Source of the DNA: Bacteroidota bacterium
GTDB taxonomy: Bacteria > Bacteroidota > Bacteroidia > Cytophagales > Cyclobacteriaceae
Direction of reading: 5' to 3'
DNA length: 64,000 nucleotides
Assembly: GCA_018267285.1 (NCBI GenBank)
Contig: JAFDYU010000010.1
Location: forward strand, 62,001 to 126,000
Part shown: one piece after another, positions 34,557 to 43,872 of the stretch
Numbering within the stretch: position 1 is the stretch's first letter
How the letters are laid out: each line of letters starts with the position of its first letter
Position numbers and translations under genes: made by a program
Notes under the pieces: generated by a model
What the model saw: the letters and a program-made list of their open reading frames with translations, nothing else
Database searches by the model: none
What the model was told of the DNA's origin: nothing

Positions 34557-35058
34557 TCGTATAACTCTTTTGGGCGCTCATAAAATTAAAGGTATAGCTG
34601 AATGTCTTGGCATTCATATCAAAATATCCGTAATGAGGGTCACCCGGCTTGTGTTCCGCACTCATGTGTTGCTGCCATGAGGTTCCATTGCTCATGTTTT
34701 CCATCATTTGATTACTGCTTCCCATCATTTGATTATTGGCGGACATATTGTGACCGTATTGATTCTCGAAATCATTACCTGTCAAACATACCCTCATCAT
34801 ATTCCCATCCGGATATAGTCCGAGAGACAATGTGGTATCCAGATCAGCACCGTAACAGTGAACCTGAATGTTGTTATTATTGACCGAGGTGATCTCAGCG
34901 ATTGCTGCGATAGAGGTCTGGGACAAACTTGAAGTCAGCGCGCCTTTATAAGTACCGGTGATCTGGCTTGACAAGTCGGGACGTACTGATTGATTCATAC
35001 TACAAGAAGCGATGGCCGATGCCAAAGCTATGCCTAGCACAATTTTTATGGTTTTCAT
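34534..35058 (-). CDS. Unknown lipoprotein, Met/Asn-rich
   Basis: A 174-residue product from the ATG at 35058. The lipoprotein signal ends IASCSMNQ. The middle (SANNQMMGSSNQMMENMSNG, about residues 115-135) is rich in Met, Asn and Ser, which could bind soft metals, and contains MSAEHKPGDPHYGYFD after it. I do not recognise the family. The last seven codons are the 37-bp repeat, so the natural C-terminus may have been replaced by recombination. It lies 182 bp after the GH13 gene. Confidence 0.7.
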   Translation of the reverse strand: MKTIKIVLGIALASAIASCSMNQSVRPDLSSQITGTYKGALTSSLSQTSIAAIAEITSVNNNNIQVHCYGADLDTTLSLGLYPDGNMMRVCLTGNDFENQYGHNMSANNQMMGSSNQMMENMSNGTSWQQHMSAEHKPGDPHYGYFDMNAKTFSYTFNFMSAQKSYTRQFAGKR

Positions 35059-35239
35059 ATTACCTTTATTTAACGTTTTAACCACTATTCCCTATTTATG
35101 ATAGTTGCCGCTAATTGACCTGTGAAGCCGCGACTACGTATGCATAGTTAAATAGATTGCAGGATTAGGTCAGTGACCAATGTCACACAGTGGAATGATC
35201 TTCGTCATTTCCCCAGTTACTTGTAATTTTTTTCAAAAA

Positions 35240-36928
35240 TCAGACATTACTTAGCATTACAAATTGCATAGGTCGCAATTTGAGTTTGACGAAATGCCTG
35301 CTGCCATCAATGTTTTCAAAAACTCTTACCTCTCCAACATCACCGAATAGAAATTTGTAAAAATGTTTCTTTACAATTGGTTGCTGTTTAACCGTTACAT
35401 ACTCCTCTCTTTCTTCCGTTGGTGAAGAGTTGAAGGCCACTACAATTTCCTGATCAAACAAAACCCTCGAAAACGCAATCAGGCATTTTTCACATTCGGG
35501 TAAATGAAAGTATTTTCCATCGGTCGAAATCTTCCTCATGTGCATGTGACCAAATTTCAATATTGAGCTATGTTTTCTTATTTCTGCGATTTCTGAGATG
35601 CACTTATAAATTTTGGATGATGTGTTTAGAGAATTGGTGACTTTATCTTGCAAGCAAAACATTGCTTCGCGGATACATGAGTCATTTTCGCCCGAGCCGG
35701 CAAAACCTTGCTCCGTGCCGTAGTAAATGCATGGTGTGCCAAGGGCACAAAGTAAAAATCCGACACCCGCTATAACCTGTTCTTCAGTGGCATCCTTACC
35801 GAACCGATGTTTGAACGACTGACCTACCTGATCATGATTATCTATAAACGTGACCAGAAATTCTCCAAACTCACCTCGTCCTAAAGCATTGTCATGCAAC
35901 GACTGGTATCGTTCAATTAATCTTTCTGGTGATGCCTTGCCTTTAATTACATCAGCAAGGACATGGTAAAGAGGAAAGTCCAAAACAGAATTGAGACCAT
36001 AGTAAATATTTTGGTCATCAACGGATACTGTAGTCTTCGGGCCAATGTACCTGTTGTAAATTTCTTCCGACCCTACCAATTCTCCGAAAAGAAAAAAGTT
36101 CTTCTTGCCAAGAGAGTAAGAGTATTCGCGGATATGGGAACAAAACCTGCTGATTGCTTCTTCACCCATGTGTTTCACGGCATCCAGGCGAAAGCCATCG
36201 ATGTCGACTTCCTTTATCCAGTAGCAATGAGATCCGATCAATAAATCTTGAACATACCGAGCTTCCCTGGAATTATCCATTCGAAAAGCTTTGAGCGTCT
36301 GAAAATCACCTTCGCGTGTTTCTGGATATGCGTCATAATTTCTAATCTGACCTTTTCGTCCATACAATTCAGGATCGCGAAGTTCGATGGGAATGGGATG
36401 ATCCTCAGAGCGCCATCCTGCAAGCGGAAATGTTGCACCATTGTAATAATAGTAGGGGTCATCATTAGGATAATACCAGTTATCACCGGAATGATGGAGG
36501 ACTACATCCAGAAATACACGCATGTCACGTTTGTGAGCAGCCTCAACGAGTTCTTCTAAGTCTTCCTTCGTGCCAAACCTTTTATCAATTTGAAGGTAAT
36601 TCTGAATAGCATAGCCATGATAGGACTCAGGATTATTTTCAAACAATGGACTCAGCCATAATGCAGTACAGCCAAGGCTTGAGATATATTCAAGATTATT
36701 GGTAATTCCCTTGATACTGCCTCCGCAGAATTGTTTTAGCTGTTCACCTTCCCCAAAACCTATTCGGTTATTTGTGCTTTCAGGCTTTCGCGTTAAACTA
36801 TCGTGAAATCGATCAATCAGTAAGAAGTAAATAAATTCTTCTCTCCATTCACGATGACAATTTTTCCAATATTTTTTGCCTGGTTTCGGAGCCAGGTCAA
36901 TATCTTCAATAGACCATATCGGTTTCAT
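35240..36928 (-). CDS. GH13 alpha-amylase-family glycosidase
   Basis: A 562-residue cytoplasmic (no signal peptide) enzyme of glycoside hydrolase family 13, acting on alpha-glucans. The TIM-barrel motifs are present: DVVLHHSGDNW (region I), GFRLDAVKHMG with the nucleophile Asp at about 245, FLFGELVG with the acid/base Glu at about 281, and FIDNHDQVG with the third catalytic Asp at about 361. A C-terminal beta domain follows. Start 36928 lies 4 bp downstream of the SRPBCC stop, so it belongs to the nuclease/ATPase/SRPBCC operon. The substrate (starch, trehalose, maltodextrin) cannot be told. Confidence 0.92.
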   Translation of the reverse strand: MKPIWSIEDIDLAPKPGKKYWKNCHREWREEFIYFLLIDRFHDSLTRKPESTNNRIGFGEGEQLKQFCGGSIKGITNNLEYISSLGCTALWLSPLFENNPESYHGYAIQNYLQIDKRFGTKEDLEELVEAAHKRDMRVFLDVVLHHSGDNWYYPNDDPYYYYNGATFPLAGWRSEDHPIPIELRDPELYGRKGQIRNYDAYPETREGDFQTLKAFRMDNSREARYVQDLLIGSHCYWIKEVDIDGFRLDAVKHMGEEAISRFCSHIREYSYSLGKKNFFLFGELVGSEEIYNRYIGPKTTVSVDDQNIYYGLNSVLDFPLYHVLADVIKGKASPERLIERYQSLHDNALGRGEFGEFLVTFIDNHDQVGQSFKHRFGKDATEEQVIAGVGFLLCALGTPCIYYGTEQGFAGSGENDSCIREAMFCLQDKVTNSLNTSSKIYKCISEIAEIRKHSSILKFGHMHMRKISTDGKYFHLPECEKCLIAFSRVLFDQEIVVAFNSSPTEEREEYVTVKQQPIVKKHFYKFLFGDVGEVRVFENIDGSRHFVKLKLRPMQFVMLSNV

Positions 36929-36932
36929 AACA

Positions 36933-37439
36933 CTAATTAATTAGGACATGCTTCTCAACTTTCTTCATGAGTAATCCTTTAGCATCTTCAAGCATGTGTT
37001 TCAAACACCACCTGCAATACCAATCTGCAAATAATAATGAAAGCAACCGGTAAAATAATCCATTCGGTTTCTCGTAACTGATGGAAAGTTCGGCAGATGT
37101 TCCAGTCGGAAATTTGGTGAGTTTCAAATGCATCCGGTACCATGAATAAATGATTAGCTCGGGATTGTCAACAGTCTCCCATACCTTTTCTTCTCCGGGT
37201 ATCCATTTAGTCACTTCAACTGTGAAGTCCATTTTCAATCCCATCATCCTTCCTGTCCATCTGTATTTAGTTCCGAGGCCTGTATGGTTTTCAGTAAGGA
37301 ACTTCAAGTCAAGTTTACTTCCCATCATCATCATGGAAGATTGTGTCATGTGCATTCCGGCAACTCCTAAGTTATCTAAACATTGAAAAACAAGGTCAGG
37401 TGGAAATGGGTATGTAGTGGTTCTTATAAGGGTTTTCAT
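36933..37439 (-). CDS. SRPBCC-superfamily protein
   Basis: A 168-residue protein with the START/SRPBCC layout: an N-terminal strand (TTTYPFPPDLVFQCLDNLG), a long hydrophobic-cavity beta-sheet (GLGTKYRWTGRMMGLKMDFT; EEKVWETVDNPELIIYSWYR) and a C-terminal helix. These bind hydrophobic ligands; the substrate is unknown. Start codon and ATPase stop overlap by 4 bp, so translation is coupled. A broken second copy lies at 34190-34520. The functional link to a calcium-type ATPase is unclear. Confidence 0.85.
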   Translation of the reverse strand: MKTLIRTTTYPFPPDLVFQCLDNLGVAGMHMTQSSMMMMGSKLDLKFLTENHTGLGTKYRWTGRMMGLKMDFTVEVTKWIPGEEKVWETVDNPELIIYSWYRMHLKLTKFPTGTSAELSISYEKPNGLFYRLLSLLFADWYCRWCLKHMLEDAKGLLMKKVEKHVLIN

Positions 37440-40102
37440 TGGGTTATGATTTTAAATGCTTTTGAAATCTGAATGAGTAGGAGGGAAACGAAACTCATAC
37501 CAATTGAAATCAACCAATCTTCATAAGACATTGGGAATATGTCAAGTGCCTTTCGTACGATCACTACCTTGTAGGATAAGAACAATAGGGCAAATGATGC
37601 AACGGTAGCATACCACACATACTTATTGGTAAATACCTCATTTTTGAAAAAATTGCCACTGTCTGTCGAGTTCATGTTGAACACATGGAGCAGTTGAGAG
37701 ATGATCAATGTGAAGAATAAAATATTGTTGCATAGTTCGGGATTCCATGTTTCGGTTTTATGCACGGTGTGATGGCTGATAAAGACCGCACCTAGAGTAG
37801 TAATCGTGATGACCACTGAATAATAAATCATAGCTATCCATCTTTTCTTGTCGATGATTGGCTCCTCGGTATTGCGTGGTGGTTGTTTCATAATAGATGC
37901 GCTCCCAGCCGTTACCCCGAGAGCAAGCGCAGGCAGTACATCTGTGATAATGTTGATATATAATATTTGTAGGGCAAAGAGCTGAAAATGAAGATTTAGC
38001 ACGGAAGCCACCGCAATGACAAACAATTCGCTCATGTTACAGGAAAGAAGAAAAATGACAAATTTTCTGATGTTGTCGAAGATGATTCGGCCTTGACGGA
38101 TTGCCAACACGATAGAGGAGAACGAATCATCTTTTAAAACCATGTCAGCCACTTCCTGAGCTACCTGCGTACCGCGTAAACCCATTGCGATTCCTATGTC
38201 CGATTTTTTCAAAGCCGGTGCATCGTTCACACCATCACCAGTCATGCCCACAATATGTTTGCCTTCTTGTAAAACACTAACCAGATCAAGTTTTTGTTTT
38301 GGGCTTACGCGTGCGAAGACCGATGTATTTATCCATCGATCCTTCTCTTCACTTGAGAGTTGAGGATAGTCTGTCATTTCTTGGCCAATCATTACGCTCT
38401 GCTTCTCATTGTCAATAATGCCAAGTTGACAAGCGATGTTTCGGGCGGTAGAGGGGTGATCACCCGTTATCATGATCACTTTTATACCTGCAGATTTACA
38501 TTCCCGAACCGCGTCAGCTACTTCTTCCCGAGGCGGGTCGATCATGCCAGTGAGTCCTGTGAAAGTTAACCTCGCTGAAAGTACATTATCTTCTGTATCA
38601 CTGTTTTTGTAAGCCACCGCTATCACACGCAGGCCAGAAGCTGAAAGGCGCTCCGCTTCCGTAAGCCAATTCGTTTTTAGTACGGACGTAAACTCATCAC
38701 TCTCTGTTCCATTGATGATGTCGGTGCACCGGCTGATAAGTTCCTCTGCAGCACCTTTAGAGTAAATTATTTTTCTTCCATCCACCCCTGAGTGAAGAGT
38801 CGCCATTATTTTAGTTTCGGACGAAAAGGGTTCTTCTTTAATGACCGGTTTCTCTTTCCTTAGTAAGTCAATTGATATTCCTTGTGCTAATGCAAATTTC
38901 AGAAGACCAACCTCTAAAGGATCACCGGTTTCTTTTCCATCGTTTCCCAGGGAAGCCGTGTTGCATAAGACAGCGCCTTGAAGAATTTGTTGGAATGAGG
39001 GGTCACTTGTATTTGCCTTTTGTGAGTTGCCCACATTGTATTTTCCTGCAGGAGTTACGATCAGACTGACTTCAATTTTATTTTGTGTCAGGGTTCCGGT
39101 CTTATCCGTGCAGATCACAGTGGTGCCACCGAGTGTCTCTACTGCAGAAAGTTTTTTCACAATTACATTATGCTTTGCCATTTTCAACATCCCTTGAGCA
39201 AGGGCAAGAGTTGCTACAATGGGCAGGCCTTCGGGCACTGCGGCTACTGCCAAGGCAATAGACGTTTCCAACATCTCAAGAAAGTTTTGCCCATTTAAAA
39301 GGCCAGCAAAAAATATGATCACTACAAGTGCTACTGTTATTTTGATAAGCTTTTTACTAAACTGTTCTAGTTTCTTTTCGAGAGGCGTTGCAGCTTGTTC
39401 AGCTGATTGCACAAGATTGGCAATCCTGCCAAGTTCGGTTTGCATGCCTGTGCCCGTTACAATGCATCGTGTATTTCCTTTTGTTATGAAAGTGCCCTTG
39501 TAAAGCATGTTGGTGCGTTCGGCAAGGGTAGTGCCTTCATCGATTTGCGTATCTCTTTTTTCGACTGGAATGGATTCTCCCGTTAGTGCGGCTTCATCAA
39601 CCTGTAGTTGAGAGGAATTGGAAATCCTGCCGTCTGCCGGAACCATGTCACCGGCTTCAAGAAATACCAAGTCACCCGGAACCAATTCTTCGGCATTGAT
39701 CTCTGCGGTCACCCCGTTGCGAATAACTTTAGCTGGAAGTATTGATAATTTTTTCAATGCTTCCATTGAGCGCTCGGCCTGGTATTCCATATAGAACCCA
39801 ATAATGGCATTGATCAAAATCACGATAAGTATGGCAAAGCCATCGAGCCACTCCTTAAAGAAGAAGGACAAACCTGCAGCGACAATCAACAGGTACACCA
39901 GCGCATTATTGAATTGACTGAGAAAAACCAGCCACAAGCTTTCCTTATCTTCATGAGTAATTGAATTCGCTCCAAATTCTTTCAGTCGTTTTGCTGCCTC
40001 CTCCTGACTAAGACCTTTTACTTCATCTGTTTCATATAGACGCAAGACTTCCGTCAAAGAAGCGCTGTGAATAATTTTTTTGAAAATATCAGTGCTGATC
40101 AT
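37436..40102 (-). CDS. P2-type (Ca-ATPase-like) cation pump
   Basis: An 888-residue ATPase of the SERCA/PMCA-like P2 subgroup, not the P1B heavy-metal type. It starts with an N-terminal cation-ATPase domain (LRLYETDEVKGLSQEEAAKR), TGE (ALTGESIPVE), the TM4 motif VAAVPEGLPIVATLALAQGM (PEGL, versus CPC in P1B pumps), DKTGTLTQNKIEVS at about residue 332 and GDGVNDAPAL. The C-terminal half has six TMs (GVTAGSASIMKQPPRNTEEP). It is probably a Ca2+ or Mn2+ pump; bacterial members often have unclear specificity. It overlaps the ATP-cone nuclease by 14 bp and the SRPBCC gene by 4 bp. Confidence 0.93.
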   Translation of the reverse strand: MISTDIFKKIIHSASLTEVLRLYETDEVKGLSQEEAAKRLKEFGANSITHEDKESLWLVFLSQFNNALVYLLIVAAGLSFFFKEWLDGFAILIVILINAIIGFYMEYQAERSMEALKKLSILPAKVIRNGVTAEINAEELVPGDLVFLEAGDMVPADGRISNSSQLQVDEAALTGESIPVEKRDTQIDEGTTLAERTNMLYKGTFITKGNTRCIVTGTGMQTELGRIANLVQSAEQAATPLEKKLEQFSKKLIKITVALVVIIFFAGLLNGQNFLEMLETSIALAVAAVPEGLPIVATLALAQGMLKMAKHNVIVKKLSAVETLGGTTVICTDKTGTLTQNKIEVSLIVTPAGKYNVGNSQKANTSDPSFQQILQGAVLCNTASLGNDGKETGDPLEVGLLKFALAQGISIDLLRKEKPVIKEEPFSSETKIMATLHSGVDGRKIIYSKGAAEELISRCTDIINGTESDEFTSVLKTNWLTEAERLSASGLRVIAVAYKNSDTEDNVLSARLTFTGLTGMIDPPREEVADAVRECKSAGIKVIMITGDHPSTARNIACQLGIIDNEKQSVMIGQEMTDYPQLSSEEKDRWINTSVFARVSPKQKLDLVSVLQEGKHIVGMTGDGVNDAPALKKSDIGIAMGLRGTQVAQEVADMVLKDDSFSSIVLAIRQGRIIFDNIRKFVIFLLSCNMSELFVIAVASVLNLHFQLFALQILYINIITDVLPALALGVTAGSASIMKQPPRNTEEPIIDKKRWIAMIYYSVVITITTLGAVFISHHTVHKTETWNPELCNNILFFTLIISQLLHVFNMNSTDSGNFFKNEVFTNKYVWYATVASFALLFLSYKVVIVRKALDIFPMSYEDWLISIGMSFVSLLLIQISKAFKIITQ

Positions 40103-40949
40103 GGCTAATAAGTTTATGGCAGAGTTGATTTCCTTCTTCTAAAATGTTTTTAATGCGATTGACTGGAATGTTCAGTTCACGGAGATATTGTGGATGATGA
40201 CATATCTCTTTGCATAACACTACATTTCTTTCGAGTAGCGATTTCTTTTCCTGTTGTGTAAGCGTGGTAAGGCATGTTATTGGATAAAGCCCGGTCTCTT
40301 CAATCATCTCGCGCAAGCTCCCCACATTGGGGTAATCAAGACTGACTAATTTTAGCCCTGCACATGACCCATAGGAGATTGCATCAGTAGTGAACCGTGT
40401 ATTCGTTACTACCCAACCCTGGTGAAATTTTGATCCGTGACCCTGCATCATTTTCCACTGCGCTTCAACATCTATAAAGCGGGCTTGGATATAAAGTGGT
40501 ATTTTAACATCACATGCTATTCCCGGACTGTTGTGATACTTGCACTCAATCATAAAGTGCTGATCTGCTTTTTCGGCAATCACGTCTATTTCATGCCTGA
40601 CACATTTTCCATCCAAAATGTTTCCAACCTGAACTGCATAGCCTTGATGCGCAAGAATTTCAGATAAATATTTTTCGAATGGAAACCCGGACGGGCCAAG
40701 TTCCATAATGCCGTTCTTCAGATGATACCTGCCAGCAACGGGCAGCGCTGCTTTGCTTAAAAGCCTATATGCTTTCTTATAGATAAGTTTTGTTGTCATT
40801 CCTTCTATCAGATTGGCTTCAATCTCTTGCACTATCTGATCAGCAAGAATTGTTGTTGCCCCGGCATGCTCCAGTGATGCGCGGAGTTTTTTATTTTCAA
40901 ATCGTTCTTTCTTACCAGAGGCTTTGGTTATGATCACATCTGAGGCCAT
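40089..40949 (-). CDS. ATP-cone + Mrr-like PD-(D/E)XK nuclease
   Basis: A 286-residue soluble protein. Residues 1-90 form an ATP-cone domain (VIITKASGKKERFENKKLRA), as in NrdR and ribonucleotide reductase, which senses nucleotides. Residues about 110-210 form a restriction-endonuclease-like (Mrr-type) domain: HEIDVIAEKADQHFMIECKY, with D at about 120 and E-C-K at about 134-136 as catalytic residues, then QARFIDVEAQW. The C-terminus has a helical His-containing tail. It could be a nuclease switched by ATP/dATP. It starts the operon with the Ca-ATPase, SRPBCC and GH13 genes. The physiological role is not known. Confidence 0.85.
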   Translation of the reverse strand: MASDVIITKASGKKERFENKKLRASLEHAGATTILADQIVQEIEANLIEGMTTKLIYKKAYRLLSKAALPVAGRYHLKNGIMELGPSGFPFEKYLSEILAHQGYAVQVGNILDGKCVRHEIDVIAEKADQHFMIECKYHNSPGIACDVKIPLYIQARFIDVEAQWKMMQGHGSKFHQGWVVTNTRFTTDAISYGSCAGLKLVSLDYPNVGSLREMIEETGLYPITCLTTLTQQEKKSLLERNVVLCKEICHHPQYLRELNIPVNRIKNILEEGNQLCHKLISHDQH

Positions 40950-41020
40950 GACATTCAGAATTTTTAGTTAAACAAATAGTCAACTTGCTGGAGAAATGCA
41001 GCGATTGAACCCTTATTTTC

Positions 41021-41281
41021 CTAGGAATGATTTTCAATTAAGTCATCGATGTTTGCCTCGAGCATTCTTGCATATTCCAGGCTGTACCAATTAAGCGCAT
41101 CGCTTTTAACTTTCTTTAGGTCTTTCGACTTAGAGGATGCCTCAAATGCGTTATATCTTGAGGCAGCGAACATGATTGCTGCGCTCACTCGTTCTTTCGA
41201 TTCCGTTTTAGAAAACTCATTTGCCAATTCGATGAACTTATCGGCCATCTCAGCGCGAGAAATTTCTATCCCTTCGTTCAT
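41021..41281 (-). CDS. DUF3144-type small protein
   Basis: An 86-residue helical protein. Its middle (KFIELANEFSK, then VSAAIMFAASRYNAFEAS) matches the DUF3144 pattern of a helix with the ASRYNAF block. It has no signal peptide, so it is cytoplasmic, and no known function. It lies between the ATP-cone nuclease gene (71 bp) and the cytochrome c gene (12 bp), so it may belong to either operon. Confidence 0.75.
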   Translation of the reverse strand: MNEGIEISRAEMADKFIELANEFSKTESKERVSAAIMFAASRYNAFEASSKSKDLKKVKSDALNWYSLEYARMLEANIDDLIENHS

Positions 41282-41293
41282 ATTGGGTTCTTT

Positions 41294-41695
41294 TTATTGC
41301 TTCAGAGCTCTTATATAATTTATAATTAACCAGCGATCTTCAGCATCAGGTATTTTTTTATCAAAAGCCGGCATGTCATCCCTTCCGGTGGTCACCTTAT
41401 AAAACAACGCGCCATCCGTTTGGCTCTGAAACTCGGAGCTTGAAAAATCTCCGACTTTTCCTTTGAGTTCCTTTGCTTTAGGCCCATCTCCATATCCTTC
41501 CTTGCCATGACAGGATTGGCAATATTTTGAGTAAAGACTCTTTCCTGTGGCCATGTCTTCCTTATTAGTTTTATCCGTTGGGTTCTTCGCCTTTTTTGCT
41601 GACTCGGGCACGACCCATTCCTTTGACTGCAAAAGAGTGAAAGAAGAAAGCCCAACAGTAAAGAATGCGAGCAGCATGATCATTGACTTTTTCAT
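41294..41695 (-). CDS. Periplasmic c-type cytochrome, single haem
   Basis: A 133-residue secreted cytochrome c. It has a signal peptide (MIMLLAFFTVGLSSFTLL), one CxxCH site (CQSCH, Cys 59 to His 63), and the axial Met in GRDDMPAFDKKI about 40 residues later. It is the last gene of the redox module (NrfD-like, Fe-S, cytochrome-like and beta-barrel proteins), and is probably the soluble electron acceptor or donor for the NrfD quinol protein. Confidence 0.92.
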   Translation of the reverse strand: MKKSMIMLLAFFTVGLSSFTLLQSKEWVVPESAKKAKNPTDKTNKEDMATGKSLYSKYCQSCHGKEGYGDGPKAKELKGKVGDFSSSEFQSQTDGALFYKVTTGRDDMPAFDKKIPDAEDRWLIINYIRALKQ

Positions 41696-41719
41696 AGTTG
41701 ATTGATTTAAATGATTAAT

Positions 41720-42559
41720 TTATTTTGATTTAGAAATTCGGTAAAGATTGAACATCAGCATTAGGATCGGCCCCCAAACAAAGAGTATAATGAGGCCTGG
41801 AAACACAAGCAGATAAAGAGGCGTTTTGGTAGGGGGCGACCATAGGGTTCGCTGATCAAACGAGGATTGGTCATGGATTGGAGTGCCGATGGCAGAGTTC
41901 ACTATTGCTCTTACTGTGCCGTACGCTTCGCTTTCGTTTAAGGCAACTTCAAAAATCAGTTCTCCACTGATACCTGGCATTGCATCTTTCAACGGAACTA
42001 TGACTGAACCATTCTCATCTGTAGTATAACTTTCTTCGCCTATTGGGAGAAGACCAAATAGCCTTTTGAGTCCTACTTTAATTGCTTGACCAGGAATGGG
42101 ATTTCCAACAGCATCCGTTAGCACTACCATGATTTGATTTACGCTGTCCACACTCTGGACTTCAGCCTTTAAAATTGCATTTGAAAAGCTGACTGTTGTT
42201 TCGCTGTCTTCAAACTTGTTGCTGTTCTCAATTTTGGCAACGTAAGTAAAAACTGTAGAAGGCTCTTTAACATTTAAGTCATCTGCGTTCAGGATAAACC
42301 GAGCCTTACCGCCCATGTCGGTTTTTGTTTTCCCGATGTAGGCTAGGGAATCATCTGATACTTTTCGATAAATACTGAACTCCAGGTCTGCAACTGGTTC
42401 AAATCCGTTGTCACTTTTATACTTGGCGGAAACACCAATGAATGACTCTTGGCTCATGACCTTTGTGTACTGAGCGGATACCCGCGCTTTTATTTTTTTA
42501 TTCTGGGCAAAGTCAGCGCTTGCAACAAATAAAGCCAGTATTATGAAACCTGTTCTCAT
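41720..42559 (-). CDS. Periplasmic beta-sandwich protein with C-terminal TM anchor
   Basis: A 279-residue protein with a signal peptide (ending DFAQ), two Ig-like or carboxypeptidase-regulatory-type beta-sandwich segments (LTDAVGNPIPGQAIKVGLKR; GSVIVPLKDAMPG), and a C-terminal transmembrane helix (LYLLVFPGLIILFVWGPILM) with basic tail. The start overlaps the NrfD gene by 4 bp, so it is translationally coupled. It probably holds the redox complex together in the periplasm. I do not recognise a specific family. Confidence 0.75.
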   Translation of the reverse strand: MRTGFIILALFVASADFAQNKKIKARVSAQYTKVMSQESFIGVSAKYKSDNGFEPVADLEFSIYRKVSDDSLAYIGKTKTDMGGKARFILNADDLNVKEPSTVFTYVAKIENSNKFEDSETTVSFSNAILKAEVQSVDSVNQIMVVLTDAVGNPIPGQAIKVGLKRLFGLLPIGEESYTTDENGSVIVPLKDAMPGISGELIFEVALNESEAYGTVRAIVNSAIGTPIHDQSSFDQRTLWSPPTKTPLYLLVFPGLIILFVWGPILMLMFNLYRISKSK

Positions 42560-43872
42560 AACGAATTCGTTAAGGGTGACTCAACTATATTTCTCTCTTC
42601 GGCAGTCTCATGGATTGGTATGATGGGCAGAAACCTCACGAGCAAAGTGATGATGAGTAGCGCACTCGCCAGTGTGGCAAATGTTATTGACCACTCCATC
42701 CAAGTTGGTGAATAATGCCTCCATGATTCGGGCACACCTTGAATAGGAAGGAACGGGTGGCTAAGCGTGGGGATGACAATAATATAGCGCTTCCACCAGG
42801 CACCCAGCACTACGGCCAATGACACAATAAAAAGCGGCACAGGTTTACGTCCTTGTGGAAACACCAAAACAATTACCGGCACTACTAATCCACCAATGAT
42901 AGCTGTCCAAAACAATCGCGCGTACTGTCCTGTAAATAAACTTCGAAGGTGCACAGCCTCTTCCTCAGTAGATTTATATGTTGGCATCATGTACTCATTC
43001 AAATTGAAATACAGGTACACAAGGCACAGTAATACCAGTATTTTTCCCATCATATCACAATGTTCGTCTGTGATATATTTTTCCAAACTGTACACTCTGC
43101 AAAGCACAAACATGACTATTATAACCGCGCTGGTACCGGCCACAAAAGCGCCCGCAATGAAGTAAGGCCCGAAGTTGGTGCTGTCCCAACCCGGACGATA
43201 AGTAGTTTCAAAAAGCCATGCAGTAACAGTATGTATCGCAAAGGCAACAGGGATAATCAAGATTGAAAGTGCTTGAATGGAGCTGGAATAAATTCTGCGC
43301 TGCTTGTCGGTGCCTGTCCAGTTTAAGGATAGCCGTCCATACCACTTACTTAACCTGGTATTTTTCTGAAAATAGTTACTGAGTATGCTAAAGTCGGGCA
43401 GCAAAGGATAATATAACAACATCAGGCTTATCACCAGATAGGTGCTGATCACAATCACATCCCAAATGATGGGAGACTGAAGTCTTCCGTGGGCAAATAA
43501 ATTCAGCATTCGGTCTGGCCTTCCCATATCGATGATGATAGTCAAACCAGCCATGATAATAGCGGCAACGGCTACGATTTCAGCAATCCGTGTCAGAGGT
43601 GTATTCCAGTGAACATTTGACAATCTTAGAATGGCGGTTATTAAGGATCCAACCAAACTTACCGCAACGAAGAAAACGAAGTTGGAAATGTATATTCCCC
43701 AAAGCGCATAATCTCTCATACCAGTTACAGAAAGGCCTTGCCGCAACTGTTGTATGTAAGAATACACTCCGGCAATTATGATGACCATCAGGAATATCAT
43801 CCAGGCATTTCCTCTCCAACCAAATTTTTTTGGGGCGAGGTCGTTCACGAGTTGATCATAAGCTGTATTCAT
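42556..43872 (-). CDS. NrfD/PsrC-type quinol-interacting membrane protein
   Basis: A 438-residue integral membrane protein with about ten helices. The NrfD/PsrC family is seen in GIYISNFVFFVAVSLVGSLI near TM2-3, IVAVAAIIMAGLTIIIDMGR, then PDRMLNLFAHGRLQSPIIWD, and HTVTAWLFETTYRPGWDS. It oxidises or reduces quinol and passes electrons to the Fe-S subunit encoded by the next gene (43869-44825, overlap 4 bp). It resembles the membrane subunit of polysulfide reductase or of alternative complex III. No molybdenum subunit is encoded nearby. Confidence 0.92.
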   Translation of the reverse strand: MNTAYDQLVNDLAPKKFGWRGNAWMIFLMVIIIAGVYSYIQQLRQGLSVTGMRDYALWGIYISNFVFFVAVSLVGSLITAILRLSNVHWNTPLTRIAEIVAVAAIIMAGLTIIIDMGRPDRMLNLFAHGRLQSPIIWDVIVISTYLVISLMLLYYPLLPDFSILSNYFQKNTRLSKWYGRLSLNWTGTDKQRRIYSSSIQALSILIIPVAFAIHTVTAWLFETTYRPGWDSTNFGPYFIAGAFVAGTSAVIIVMFVLCRVYSLEKYITDEHCDMMGKILVLLCLVYLYFNLNEYMMPTYKSTEEEAVHLRSLFTGQYARLFWTAIIGGLVVPVIVLVFPQGRKPVPLFIVSLAVVLGAWWKRYIIVIPTLSHPFLPIQGVPESWRHYSPTWMEWSITFATLASALLIITLLVRFLPIIPIHETAEERNIVESPLTNSL

